A stretch of DNA of 64,000 bases. It comes from Alentia gelatinosa (taxonomy: Eukaryota > Annelida > Polychaeta > Phyllodocida > Polynoidae). Below the pieces are notes generated by a model. That model saw only the letters and a program-made list of their open reading frames with translations, was not told the origin of the DNA and ran no database searches. Below, piece by piece: positions 55,416-64,000 of the stretch; position 1 is the stretch's first letter; each line of letters opens with the position of its first letter. Location of the stretch: the NCBI GenBank assembly GCA_950022655.1, contig OX465579.1, positions 18,885,088 to 18,949,087 on the forward strand, given 5' to 3'. Made by a program: the position numbers and the translations under genes.

Positions 55416-55735
55416 GCTTGTTTGTTTGTGTATTTTAACGTCCAATTTGTTCAAATATCTTATAAACGATCAAACAAATTAATCTCTTTCAAAATCATAC
55501 TGATATCCGTCTATGGAATAGACGGGTATGCTGCCTGGTTGATCCAGGCTTGTTTGTTTGTTTGTGTATTTTAACGTCCAATTTGTTCAAATATCTTATA
55601 AACGATCAAACAAATTTATCTCTTTCAAAATCATACTGATATCCGTCTATGGAGTAGTATCAAACAACATTTGCATGTTGTTACTGTCTTTCAAGTACTT
55701 TCTTCTATTTTTCTAAGTGTGAAGTTCAGTATATA
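55416..55735 (-). mobile_element. LINE5 3' ends in a 132-bp tandem duplication
   Basis: Two (CAAA)n tails with the box at 55416 and 55548 are followed by the same sequence, and each abuts CTGCCTGGTTGATCCAGG of LINE2. The second copy extends into a decayed coding end homologous to LINE1 (ILKEINLFD), with an internal stop. Minus-strand orientation. Confidence 0.75.
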
Positions 55736-56109
55736 TAAAGCTTATGACGAACTTACCTTTCTTTTGGCAGTGTTCTGCTGTGAGGTGCAGTTCATGTTCA
55801 ATTGGACATCTTGTCTATCAGGAGCCCTGTCTGTATCTGATAGTGATCTATGTGTACTTAATTAATATCCACCGGTCCTTCCTTTTCCTCATGACTACCT
55901 GACCTATTGAAGCGACACTTAAGAGTAGTTTCGTTTTCATTCCCATATATCTAAGCGGGGGTGTCAATCGGACTCCTGATACTCACCGATACACATTGAT
56001 TTTGACCTCCTGATATTAAAGATATACTCAACTTCGGTAAACATGATATAAGAGATCAATACTGGTTTTTATCCTCATTTACCAATTGACCCTGGTGTCA
56101 AATAAACAA
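55736..56109. other. Non-coding stretch
   Basis: No feature recognised beyond A/T-rich sequence. Confidence 0.4.
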
Positions 56110-56700
56110 AGATACGTACAATAACAAAAACATACAGATGATATCCAGAAGCATTGTTTAGGTGGTAAAAACGTTTACTCAGAAAAACACAAGACAAGAT
56201 AACAGCAAATGATCATGAAAAACATCGGTATTACCTGTATGATTAATTAACAACTATTTAATACTCATGTACCATGCTAATATCCCTGATATCTGGACAA
56301 TAATAAAGCAAGCAAACACTGCATATCAATTGTCTCTAAGTGATGAGTGGATGTAAGAGGGGTAAATAATTCATTCACTGTATTTTGTTTCCCGTTCAGT
56401 CTTAGTCTGGTCAGGTCCGACTTGATAGCAAAGTCTAAGAGATCTTTTTATTGGGTGCCTTCTGCTTTCTGCAGCACTTAAAGGTTGGGGTCAGATATAA
56501 TGCTAGCATGTGAGTACGTGGGAATAATTATATGGTAAAAATTTGATAGGAAGTGATAACTTATCACTTCTTCAGGAAAGGATGTCAGCTCAACTGGATA
56601 TTTTACTAGGAAGAAACTGTAGGGAAGGCATTTTTAATGAACATATCACTTATCACCTACATCATGTTAGACTATTCTTCTCCAATGCGAAAATATGTGA
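56110..56700. repeat. Repeat R7, copy B
   Basis: Diverged copy of 38780-39810 plus 40631-40680, without the TIR element found there. It provides an approximate empty site for element d (GGGAAG-GCA-TTTTAAT). The origin of R7 is unknown; no coding frame is conserved between the copies. Confidence 0.65.
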
Positions 56701-57480
56701 TGGTATTTCTTTGTTAATCAAGGTTTCTCCACCATATAAATCTAACTAATCCTATCCTCGTAGCTGTTTTAATGGTAATATCTCCTGCCAAAGTAACTGG
56801 AATAGAAGAATACGGGATTTATGTTTTGACAAATGAGACAAAATCTGGGAGCCGTTTTATTAGTAGAGGTAGGACCGCAGCAGTGGCAGCAAAAGCGGCA
56901 CCAACAGTGTCAATGCCAATTCGCGTTTCATCAGTGGTCTCACTGTTGAGGTGGGACCAACTCTCGCTGTGGCCTACTGCCGCTCATATTTTACGGCATA
57001 GTGCACTTAGTGAGCACAGTGTCTCGCAGTAGACCCTACAAGGCTTTGAAAAATGGGCGCTACCCTTCGCAGCCCACCCGCAAATAAATCCATATCGGCC
57101 CGACCGATCTTCATATTTGGTTCGATTATAGGTTATATCGTTTCTAAACTCCTGTTAAAGTTTCATGACTTTATTCCCACGGGAAGTGGGTTTAATTCAA
57201 CGTCCAGTACGGCCTGTCGACCTATTCGACTAATAGCACATTCGTGAACCAGCGAAACGCGATAACGATAATAAGTGCAGTTAATGTCAAGGTCGCCGCA
57301 TAAATCAGCTTCGGTACACTGGCCACCAGAGCAGATGTTTGCTATGACGAAATTCAAATGCTAATATCAGAGGAACGGTGTGGCCGATGTTCTCCATATT
57401 TGGTACGGTTATAGGTTGTATGTATCTCTTACTCATTTCATTGCTTATTTCCTACGGGAAGTGGGTGAAAACCTTCTATA

Positions 57481-58511
57481 TGGGTCACTGTATGGAAAAA
57501 CGTACTTTTGCAGCTTCAGAACAGAAAAAAAAAAAAAAATTATTTGTTGGCCAAATCCTATTTCATGTTAAAATACATATATTTACCTATAAGAAAAATA
57601 TAATTATACTCATTTCCTATCATTGGTTCAGTTTTGGCACAACTTTGATAAATACCTTAATTTTTCAGGGAACGTTTGGTATGAGACTGTGTTATTCTTT
57701 AAAATTGTTCAAAACAGAAGTGAATTTAAATTTCCATTCCTAAAGAAATGCTCTTAGTATAGCCAAGTGTATTACTGAACACCATGGAAAATATGAAGTC
57801 TCTCATGGGAGTATAAATATTGATTTGGCACCATGGAATGAATACAATTGGGCTTATTTCAAGTCAAATTTGGAGTTAAGATTTTAGGCATTTAGGAACG
57901 TTCGGTATCAAAAGAGTATAAAATCTGATGCACCATACTGGGAACTGAATGCAGAAGTCAGGTTTTGTAGTAGGTGGCCAATTTTTTCAGGATTTATTCT
58001 AACCATTCTTTACTTCCCATAGTAAAATTTCCAGTTAGTTAACTCATAGAGAAATATAGGATGATCCTTTTTATACAGGTATAAAATCCACATACCGAAC
58101 GTTCCTTACTAAAAAGTGTTTTCTTAAATAAGGCCCTAGGGACTTAGTAAATAACTTGAAACAGTTGAAATTTGTAATATTATAACCTGAAATATCTGTA
58201 TATGTGATTATATTGATTTATTTGGTTGGTTTTAAGTGATAGAGGTTAGTTGTTGGTATATTTCTCTAAATTTTATTTTATAATTCTTAAAAAATCGTTA
58301 AATTTACATGTTTTTCAGGATTCAATGTCTCAAAAGCTGAAGGTGTGGGAAAGAAACCCCTAATAACATACATTTTCTGTTACATCATAATGTTCTCTGT
58401 CCATAAATACTAAATATAACTCTGTCAGATAAATAGAAGTACTATGAGCTTCTGTAGAATGTAGAAAGGTAGAGAAATTACCCAAAGTACGTTTTTCTGT
58501 ACAGTGACCCA
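57481..58511. mobile_element. Unclassified TIR element g, TATA duplication
   Basis: The terminal inverted repeat is 28 bp with two mismatches, starting TGGGTCACTGTA and including GAAAAACGTACTTT. TATA flanks both sides (57477-57480, 58512-58515), and f1 shows a single TTCTATACA at the same place. 1031 bp, AT-rich, no transposase. The superfamily is not clear from termini alone. Confidence 0.85.
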
Positions 58512-58665
58512 TATACATAACCAACGAGAGGGTCGATCGTCTCGCCCACAGCAGCACCACAGTGGCAGTAACAGTGAGAGCCAATTTACTGATGAAACAG
58601 TCACTGCCACTGTTGGTGCTGCTCGTGTCCCAAGTGGCATTCACACTTGGCTGCACCTACTAATG

Positions 58666-58975
58666 TTTGTTTGTTTAGTTTAACGTCCAATTTGTTCAAT
58701 TAGACTTACTTCGGTTTACTTTACTTGAATTTGCATATCCTGTCGGAATAACAAGCTATGCTGCCTGGTTGATTCAGGCATCTTACTTTTCTCAATCATA
58801 TCTTATCGAAAATCTTACATTCCCTGAGGAAGTCAAGAATTTCTTTCTTCCCAGTGTTATGGAAAACACTGCGCAATGTCACATTCTTCAGGAATTGCTT
58901 CCTGTTCTCTTTGGTGGCCTGACAGCGTAGCATAAGATGTTTTACACTCAGCGGAGTGTTGCATGTCTGGCACAT
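58666..58975 (-). mobile_element. Truncated LINE2 (310 bp) in f2
   Basis: Minus-strand LINE2 3' end: tail, box, hairpin, 3' UTR and the last ~60 codons including CNTPLSVKHLMLRC. It is flanked by ACCTACTAATG (58655-58665) and ACCTGCTAATG (58976-58986), an 11-bp duplication with one mismatch. f1 has the uninterrupted counterpart near 23727. Confidence 0.9.
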
Positions 58976-59452
58976 ACCTGCTAATGAAACGCACACTGCT
59001 GCTGTGGTGCCACTGTTACAAACAACGAGACTTAATCTACTAGTGAAACGGCCCCCTGATTAGCTTGAATTATCATGACCATCAATCTTTGTTGTGATTG
59101 CAGACTACGACTGTGGTACTGTACCGTACAATGAATAGTGACTATATAAGAATATTGTAATCGTCTGTAAAAGGTTCATTCTGAAAACGAAGTCTGATGA
59201 TTATACTCTCAAAATATCACATGATAAAAACATACCTATTTAGGAATGGTACTTATTTTGGACTTTTTCTCCATGTGTCGTGACCATTTGGTGACCATTT
59301 AGTCCAAATGATCTCCAAAACAGTGACAGGGTCAGGCATAATTTTCCCATGATTATTTCATTTATTCATAAGAATTGTTTCACCAAAGCCAGTGACAACT
59401 GCTGACACTGCTCTGCTTGACTGCCTTGTTTACATCCTACAGCAGGACCAAA

Positions 59453-59650
59453 GGTAGAAATCTCACCCCTACACATTTAGAGGTGAGAGTTCTTTTACTT
59501 CCCACACATGAGAAGGATTGGCCTTTGATATAGCAGTAAATCTACTACTGCAGGGGGTGAAGGAGAAAAGCGGCTGCAGTGGGACTCAAATCAACAAGTT
59601 CTGACAAACTTGGCATTACAAGTCCAGTGTTCTTTACCACTAAAATAACT
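59453..59650 (-). mobile_element. tRNA-derived SINE
   Basis: On the minus strand the head reads TTAGTGGTAAAGAACACTGG, ACTTGTAAT (an anticodon-loop-like TGT, Thr-type) and GATTTGAGTCCC, which resembles a B box. So a degenerate tRNA-like Pol III head is followed by a body ending AGGGGTGAGATTTCTACC. The body is repeated at 60371-60500 without the head. It is not a functional tRNA: the stems are broken. Confidence 0.55.
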
Positions 59651-59736
59651 CCCTACCCTGGTCGCTCTTGTTATGCTTGCGTGCAAGCATATCCGGTCTG
59701 CACCACGAGAAGGCAAGGCAACCAAGAGGGTGAACA

Positions 59737-60283
59737 GATTGGTGTAGCATGAGATGTTTTACACTCAAAGGAGTGTTGCGTGGTTGGCACACAGGTGCTA
59801 ACTCACCTCTCAAGAGGTGCCCATGTGTCAGCATGGTGTGACCAGTCCGCAGACGGGTCAGTTTCACCTGTTCCGATTTTGTCAGGTTTCCTTGTCTGAA
59901 AGTTTGGTTGATAGATGGTATTATCTCTTGTAGTTTGTTATTTCTAGTGCCATTCCAGGCAATCTGCCTTTTTTGTATGCAAAAACTCGTTCGTCATTGG
60001 TTGCAGATCAGTAAATGGAACTGTATCAAATCCATATTGTCTGCTCAGTGCCTTCTTAGCTGCATGATCTGCAGCTTCATTACCCTCAATTCCAATATAG
60101 CTTGGGAGCCAGCAAATAACTAGTTCCTTGCCATGGTCTCTCTTCAGTTTGTCATAAGACTGCTTGATGTCCCTTATAATTGGGTTCTTTGGGTTGTGTT
60201 GGCCAATAGCCTGCAAGTAGGATTTAAAGTCTGAGAAGATGATGAACTTCTGATGGTTGGAGACCTTCATCCAAGCTAGTGTG
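59737..60283 (-). pseudogene. LINE2b fragment (RNase H to zinc knuckle)
   Basis: The minus strand encodes FSDFKSYLQAIGQ, CWLPSYIGIEGNEAADHAA, DTVPFTDLQPMTNEF and later LTRLRTGHTMLTHG and LSVKHLML. Frames are broken near 59965. It is the sister of 53397-53601 and shows the uninterrupted sequence where f3 is inserted there. Confidence 0.82.
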
Positions 60284-60345
60284 TTGTTTTGTGTTGTTAG
60301 GGCAGTTTAATGTCCAATTTGTTCGATAAGACTTACTTTCGACTT
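60284..60345 (-). mobile_element. LINE2-type 3' end
   Basis: TTGTTTTGTGTTGTTAG, then the degenerate box and hairpin (CAGTTTAATGTCCAATTTG, TTCGATAAGACTTACTT). It is joined directly to the LINE2b RNase H fragment. Decayed insertion; no target duplication seen. Confidence 0.65.
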
Positions 60346-60370
60346 GACCAAATCTATGAGATGAAGTTAG

Positions 60371-60500
60371 GTAGAAATCCCACCCCTACACATTTACTAA
60401 GGTGATAGTTCTTTTACTTCCAACTCCACATAGACATGATATGAGAAAGATTGGCCTTTGATATAGAAGTTAATCTACCACTGCTGGCATCCTGCAGTCG
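60371..60500 (-). repeat. SINE body without tRNA head
   Basis: Matches the body of 59453-59575 (GTAGAAATCCCACCCCTACA, TTCTTTTACTTCC, GATTGGCCTTTGATATAG) with indels; the tRNA-like part is absent. Confidence 0.6.
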
Positions 60501-60860
60501 CTTTTGTTATGCTAGGCGCAATTGGTAATTGCTGTCCACCCCAGCAGACCCGATGGCATAGAAGTAGTTTACTCCCCTAGCAGAGGGGACCCTTTTCCCA
60601 AGTTTTTGGGGGCACTTTCCTTCATATGGGGGTATTCCTTCCTTGGTTGCTGTGGGAGAGGGGGATGGAGCAGAGGTGCTTTTTCCAATCTGAGTTACAG
60701 ATTTTCTCCGATTACTTCCAGCTGTGGATTGAGTTACAGCTGGAACTTTTGGTGCCTTTTGTTTAGGCTGTTAGCTAACAGCCATATCTTTATGTTGTCG
60801 GTTGCAACTAGAAGTCACCTTGCCTTACGGTAGGGAATGCCCTGATCACATTCTCCTCAA

Positions 60861-61167
60861 TCGACCTGTCATTGACTGACCCCACAATCTTCCAAGTTAA
60901 TGAAAGGAAAGTGTATCATGACCTATGTGGCAGTGATCACTTTCCAATAATCTTGGAAACAGAAAAAAGAGGCAACAACACGGAAAGACCCGCAAGAAAA
61001 ACCTCCCAATAAAATAAGCGGAGACCTCCTCCCTGGTTTAACGACAAATGTCGTGAAGCCAGGAGAGAACGCTAAAGAGCTCTCTGCCGGTTCAATAATG
61101 ACATCACATATGAGAATATGCACAAATACCTTCAAACCCAAGCAAAAACTGTACAAACATACAAGGC
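60861..61167 (+). pseudogene. LINE2-type endonuclease fragment, plus strand
   Basis: The plus strand encodes SSIDLSLTDPTIFQ, YHDLCGSDHFPIILETEKRG and later RRFNND-like and YLQTQAKTVQTYKAE pieces, with internal stops and a deletion. Relative of 45014-45634. Its end is cut by the tail of the LINE3 copy on the opposite strand. Confidence 0.75.
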
Positions 61168-61735
61168 AGAAAGTTTGTTTGTGTAGTTTTACGTCTCGGT
61201 AGGCAAGTTACGTCCTTTTGAGACTGACTCATTGGTTGACCTATCTGGTTCTTGAAAGGTATATTAACTCAACTTTGGTCTACTTGTAGCAGTGGGACCC
61301 TATGCCCGTTTTATAGTGCTGCCTCACTGAAGGGCTGTGCCGGAGACCATTGACACAACACTCCACCGGTCACATTATACTGACAACGGCAAACCAGTCG
61401 CTGCAACATACTAATCGGGTCAGCAAGCTGACGAGTATGAAGCTGCTCCCTGTGATTGGCTACAGGTCAAGCCGGCTGACAGTTTTGGCCAACCTCCCTT
61501 ACCAGACTGGATTTCCAAGTGCTTCTTGGAGGAGCAAGGGGAGTTCTGATAAAACTCTCCCTTCTCACTTTTTAGAGCTTTTCGCAGATCTTGGTTTCCC
61601 TGAGGAACGCCAGGATTTCTTTCTTATCAGTGTTTTGAAATACACTGTGCATAGACGTTGTACCTTTCAGATACTTGTCTCTGCACCTTTTTGTTGCCTG
61701 ACAAGATAACATGAGATGGTTCACTGAGAGAACCA
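61168..61735 (-). mobile_element. LINE3 copy, heavily 5'-truncated
   Basis: CAAA-type tail, box GTAAAAC, GTCTC/GAGAC stem, and the same ~370-bp 3' UTR as 50380-50750. The last coding stretch (SVNHLMLSCQATKRCRDKYL, EILAFLRETKICEKL-stop) follows. Truncated near 61735. Confidence 0.85.
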
Positions 61736-61820
61736 TGTGGTATTGCTGGCAATGGTCCGATGAAGGTTACTCAATGACGCTAGGATTTCTTGAAACGACG
61801 GATCCCAAGAGTGTTGGAGG

Positions 61821-62012
61821 ATGGACGAGACCAGTGGAGGGCCCGGGGCTCCACTGACAACGGAAAGAAGAGGATGTGAGGAGGGGGCCTCCAGGGACCC
61901 GGCCCCACCTCCATCCGGATGGGAGAAGCTCGTCAGCCTAGCTAAGCATCTGGAGCCGCCACAGCGAGGATGCTTGCTGGAGGTGCTGCGCGAGACGAAG
62001 GACGCCTTCTAG
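61821..62012 (+). pseudogene. Possible LTR-retrotransposon linker fragment
   Basis: 63-codon GC-rich frame ending LVSLAKHLEPPQRGCLLEVL and RETKDAF-stop. The L..HL...QR..L...L....D.F pattern resembles the stretch between protease and reverse transcriptase in Ty3/gypsy polyproteins. The local base composition is unlike the surroundings. No RT follows, so this is only a hint. Confidence 0.25.
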
Positions 62013-62190
62013 CTACAGCGTAAATGATTGAATGCCGTGTTTCTTCAGGTTATCAAATGTTGTAGGAAGTTCTACATATAGGAAGCACATGATTTTTCTA
62101 CATTTGGATAATGTTCGGATTTTTTTAAGTGAGGTGCCACATTTTGACCCTTCTGAAGGTCAAATATAGAAAAATCAATTGCGCTGGAAC
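62013..62190. other. Short unassigned stretch
   Basis: AT-rich sequence between the fragment at 61821 and the LINE2 tail; nothing recognised. Confidence 0.4.
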
Positions 62191-62194
62191 TAAG

Positions 62195-64000
62195 GTTTGT
62201 TTGTTTGGGTAGTTTAACGTCCAATTTGTTCAATTAGACTTACTTTGGTTTACTTTACTCAAATTTGCATATCCTTTTGGGAGAAAAAGTTATGCTGACT
62301 GGTTAATCCAGGCATCTTACTTTTCTCAATCATATCTTATCGAAAATCTTACATTCCCTGAGGAAGTCAAGAATTTCTTTCTTCCCAGTGTTATGGAAAA
62401 CACTGCACATTGTTGGCGCATTCTTAAGGAATTTCTTCCTGTTCTCTTTGAAGGCCTGACAGCATAGCATGAGATGTTTTACACTCAGCGGAGTGTTGCA
62501 TGTCTGGCACACAGGTGCTACTTCACCTCTTAGGAGATGCCCATGTGTCAGTTTGGTGTGACCGGTCCGCAGACGGGTCAGTTTCACCTGTTCAGTCGTG
62601 TCAGGTTGTCTTTCCTAAAGTTTTGGCTAGTAGCCACTACAATTTCTCGTAGTTTGTTGTCTCTGGTGCAGTTCCAGAGTTTCTGCCAAGTTTTGTGAAT
62701 GTGCTCCTTGGCCATTGGTTTCAGGTCTGTATGTGGAACCGTGTGGGCTCCAACTTGTCTGCTTAATCCACTTTTGGCTGCTTGATCGGCAGCTTCATTT
62801 CCTTCAATTCCGATATGACTGGGCAGCCAACACATGGCCACCTCTTTGCCATGTTCTCTCTTTAGGTCTGTGTATGACAGTTTGATGTCTCTGATGACAG
62901 CATTCTTTGCATCATGCTGTCCAATGGATTGTAGACAAGATTTAGAGTCTGAGAAGACTATAAATTTCTTGTGTTGTGACATTTTCATCCAAGTCAAGGC
63001 ATGCAATATAGCATTGGCCTCAGCAGTGAAAATGCTGCTCTTGCCATGGAGGGCTTTCTTCAGGTCGCCGTATGGTGTATGGACTCCATAACCAACACGG
63101 TTACCGTCTTTTGAGCCATCGGTATACACGGGTACATGGTCTTTGAAACATTTCCTTATGGTCTCATAGTCCTTCAGAAAGACACTTTCAGGGGTGTCAC
63201 CTTTCTCGTTTTTTGCCAGGTCAAAGAGGATCGAGGGAGTTTCCTGGTCCCATGGAGGGGTTTCAGGTGGCCGCTCACCTCTTATTCTTTTCATTGGGAT
63301 GCCTGCTTCTCGGTATTGAGCTCGTGCTCTGACCGGGAATGGTTTTATGGCATTTGGGTTGTCTTTGTACATTTGTTGATTTTCTTTGAAAATCAAGTTG
63401 TAGGCTGGGTTTCTTGGGTTGGCCCTAACTCTCATAGAGTATTGTAGAGACAGTCCCTCCCGTCGCAGATGGAGTGGGGGGATTCCTGCTTCTACATACA
63501 GGCTTTGGGCAGGTGTTGTTCTAAATGCTCCTAGGCACAGTCGTAGACCTTGGTTCTGGACAGGTTTTAACCTGTCCAGGTAAGATTTTGCTGCTGACTC
63601 ATACACAACTGATCCATAGTCCAGTCGTGATTGGATGTACATCTTGTACAGAGTCAGCAGTGTTTCACAGTTAGTTCCCCAGTCTGGGTGACTGAGGACC
63701 TTCAGAAGGTTCATGGCTTTCTGACATTTTCTCCTCAGGTACTCGATATGTGGTTTGAAAGACAGTATTCTGTCAAACACCAGTCCGAGGAATTTGACAT
63801 CCTCTTGGACTGTCAGTTCCTTGTTCTGGAGACTGAGGGAAGGTTTGTCCACGCATCCTCGTCTACGACAGAAGTGAACTGCACATGTCTTGGTCTCAGA
63901 GAATTTGAAGCCATTTTTGTCACTCCAAACATGAAGTTTGTCTAGAGTTTGCTGCAGTTTTCTTTCAATTGTGTGCATGAATCTGCCCTTGTAGCAGACG
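62195..64000 (-). mobile_element. LINE2, longest copy, continues beyond the window
   Basis: Tail (CAAA)n, GTTAAAC box and TCTAATT-GAACA-AATTGGA hairpin at 62195-62240, the 3' UTR to 62329, then coding. At 63979-64000 the frame continues (CYKGRF before MHTIERK), so the element extends past the right edge. It is the reference for the truncated LINE2 copies at 48324, 48567 and 58666. Confidence 0.9.
62330..64000 (-). pseudogene. LINE2 ORF2-like C-terminal half, one frameshift
   Basis: From the window edge to about 62587 the frame is open: RT thumb (SFKPHIEYLRRKCQKAMNLL), RNase H with YTDGS, TAEANA, FSDSK and GNEAAD (all four acids present). A one-base loss near 62605 (NLTRLNR instead of the expected TRTEQ) shifts the frame. 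The last 85 codons (62330-62587) carry LTRLRTGHTKLTHGH and the knuckle CQTCNTPLSVKHLMLCC. Apart from that single shift it looks nearly intact, so it is a fairly young copy. Confidence 0.88.

Larger units (their letters stand above)
56848..59055. mobile_element. CWG-family 1 TIR element, copy f2, with two nested insertions
   Basis: CTG (56845-56847) is followed by GGAGCCGTTTTATTAGTAG; the right end CTACTAGTGAAACGGCCCC is followed by CTG (59056-59058). The interior matches f1 but contains element g (57481-58511) and a truncated LINE2 (58666-58975). Both are later insertions with their own target duplications. The arm core (CACTGGCCACCAGAGCAGA) is retained. Confidence 0.88.

Noticed and set aside
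59575..59650. tRNA gene on the minus strand
   Set aside because: The head lacks a complete acceptor stem and its arms are mismatched; the linked repetitive body shows it is a SINE.
60522..60833. 103-codon plus-strand frame
   Set aside because: Low-complexity, no domain, surrounded by SINE/LINE debris.
61821..62012. An intact LTR retrotransposon
   Set aside because: Only a short gypsy-like linker pattern; no LTRs, protease, RT or integrase nearby.

Overview
This window looks like AT-rich animal nuclear DNA. It has GT/AG introns, APE-RT-RNase H LINEs, a Penelope-like element, TIR transposons and Myb/SANT-like genes. A marine invertebrate, possibly a lophotrochozoan such as a mollusc, is my best guess; nothing here fixes the species. 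I see no prokaryotic-style operons, no rRNA, no CRISPR array and no intact tRNA gene.

Layout. 1-5 kb: sparse DNA with a promoter-like YY1/ETS cluster and a hAT-like element (3639-4541) filled with a 63-bp minisatellite. 5-14.6 kb: a plus-strand gene ('gene E', 4 or 5 exons, basic N-terminus, C-terminal membrane helix) carrying an almost intact antisense LINE (LINE1-A) in its first large intron. 16.3-21.4 kb: a minus-strand Myb/SANT-like gene ('gene A', six exons found). 22.1-24.2 kb: a small plus-strand gene ('gene D') with a TIR element in an intron. 25.4-33.4 kb: a second minus-strand Myb/SANT-like gene ('gene B'), paralogous to gene A. Its 6.4-kb intron holds a Penelope-like element, a piggyBac-like non-autonomous element and a TIR element. 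34.4-36.3 kb: a possible micro-gene and a truncated, near-identical second copy of LINE1. 36-48 kb: mostly gene-poor, with one RING-finger gene (42317-42832), a repeat pair and a scrambled LINE. 48-64 kb: a dense nest of broken LINEs (LINE2, 2b, 3, 5), interrupted by TIR elements that are themselves interrupted.

Main observations. (1) Three TIR families (heads GGAGCTGTTTCACTAG, GGCCCTGTTTTTCAGT and GAGGGTGTTTTTCAGT) all sit in 3-bp CWG target duplications. Two insertions can be checked against empty sites inside the window. Two of the families, with different termini, share the same long internal inverted-repeat core, and the loop of that core is flipped in one copy. (2) Two insertions of only 47 and 51 bp consist of a LINE 3' hairpin plus a CAAA tail. 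They start at the same base and have 10- and 11-bp target duplications, so they are minimal 'nano-retroposons'. (3) The 3' hairpin plus GTTAAAC-like box plus (CAAA)n tail is kept in several LINE families, with different but still pairing stems. (4) A Penelope-like element with a 15-bp target duplication carries a hammerhead ribozyme core. (5) Genes A and B encode Harbinger/NAIF1-style Myb domains in the same window as CWG-duplicating elements; a functional link is only a hypothesis.
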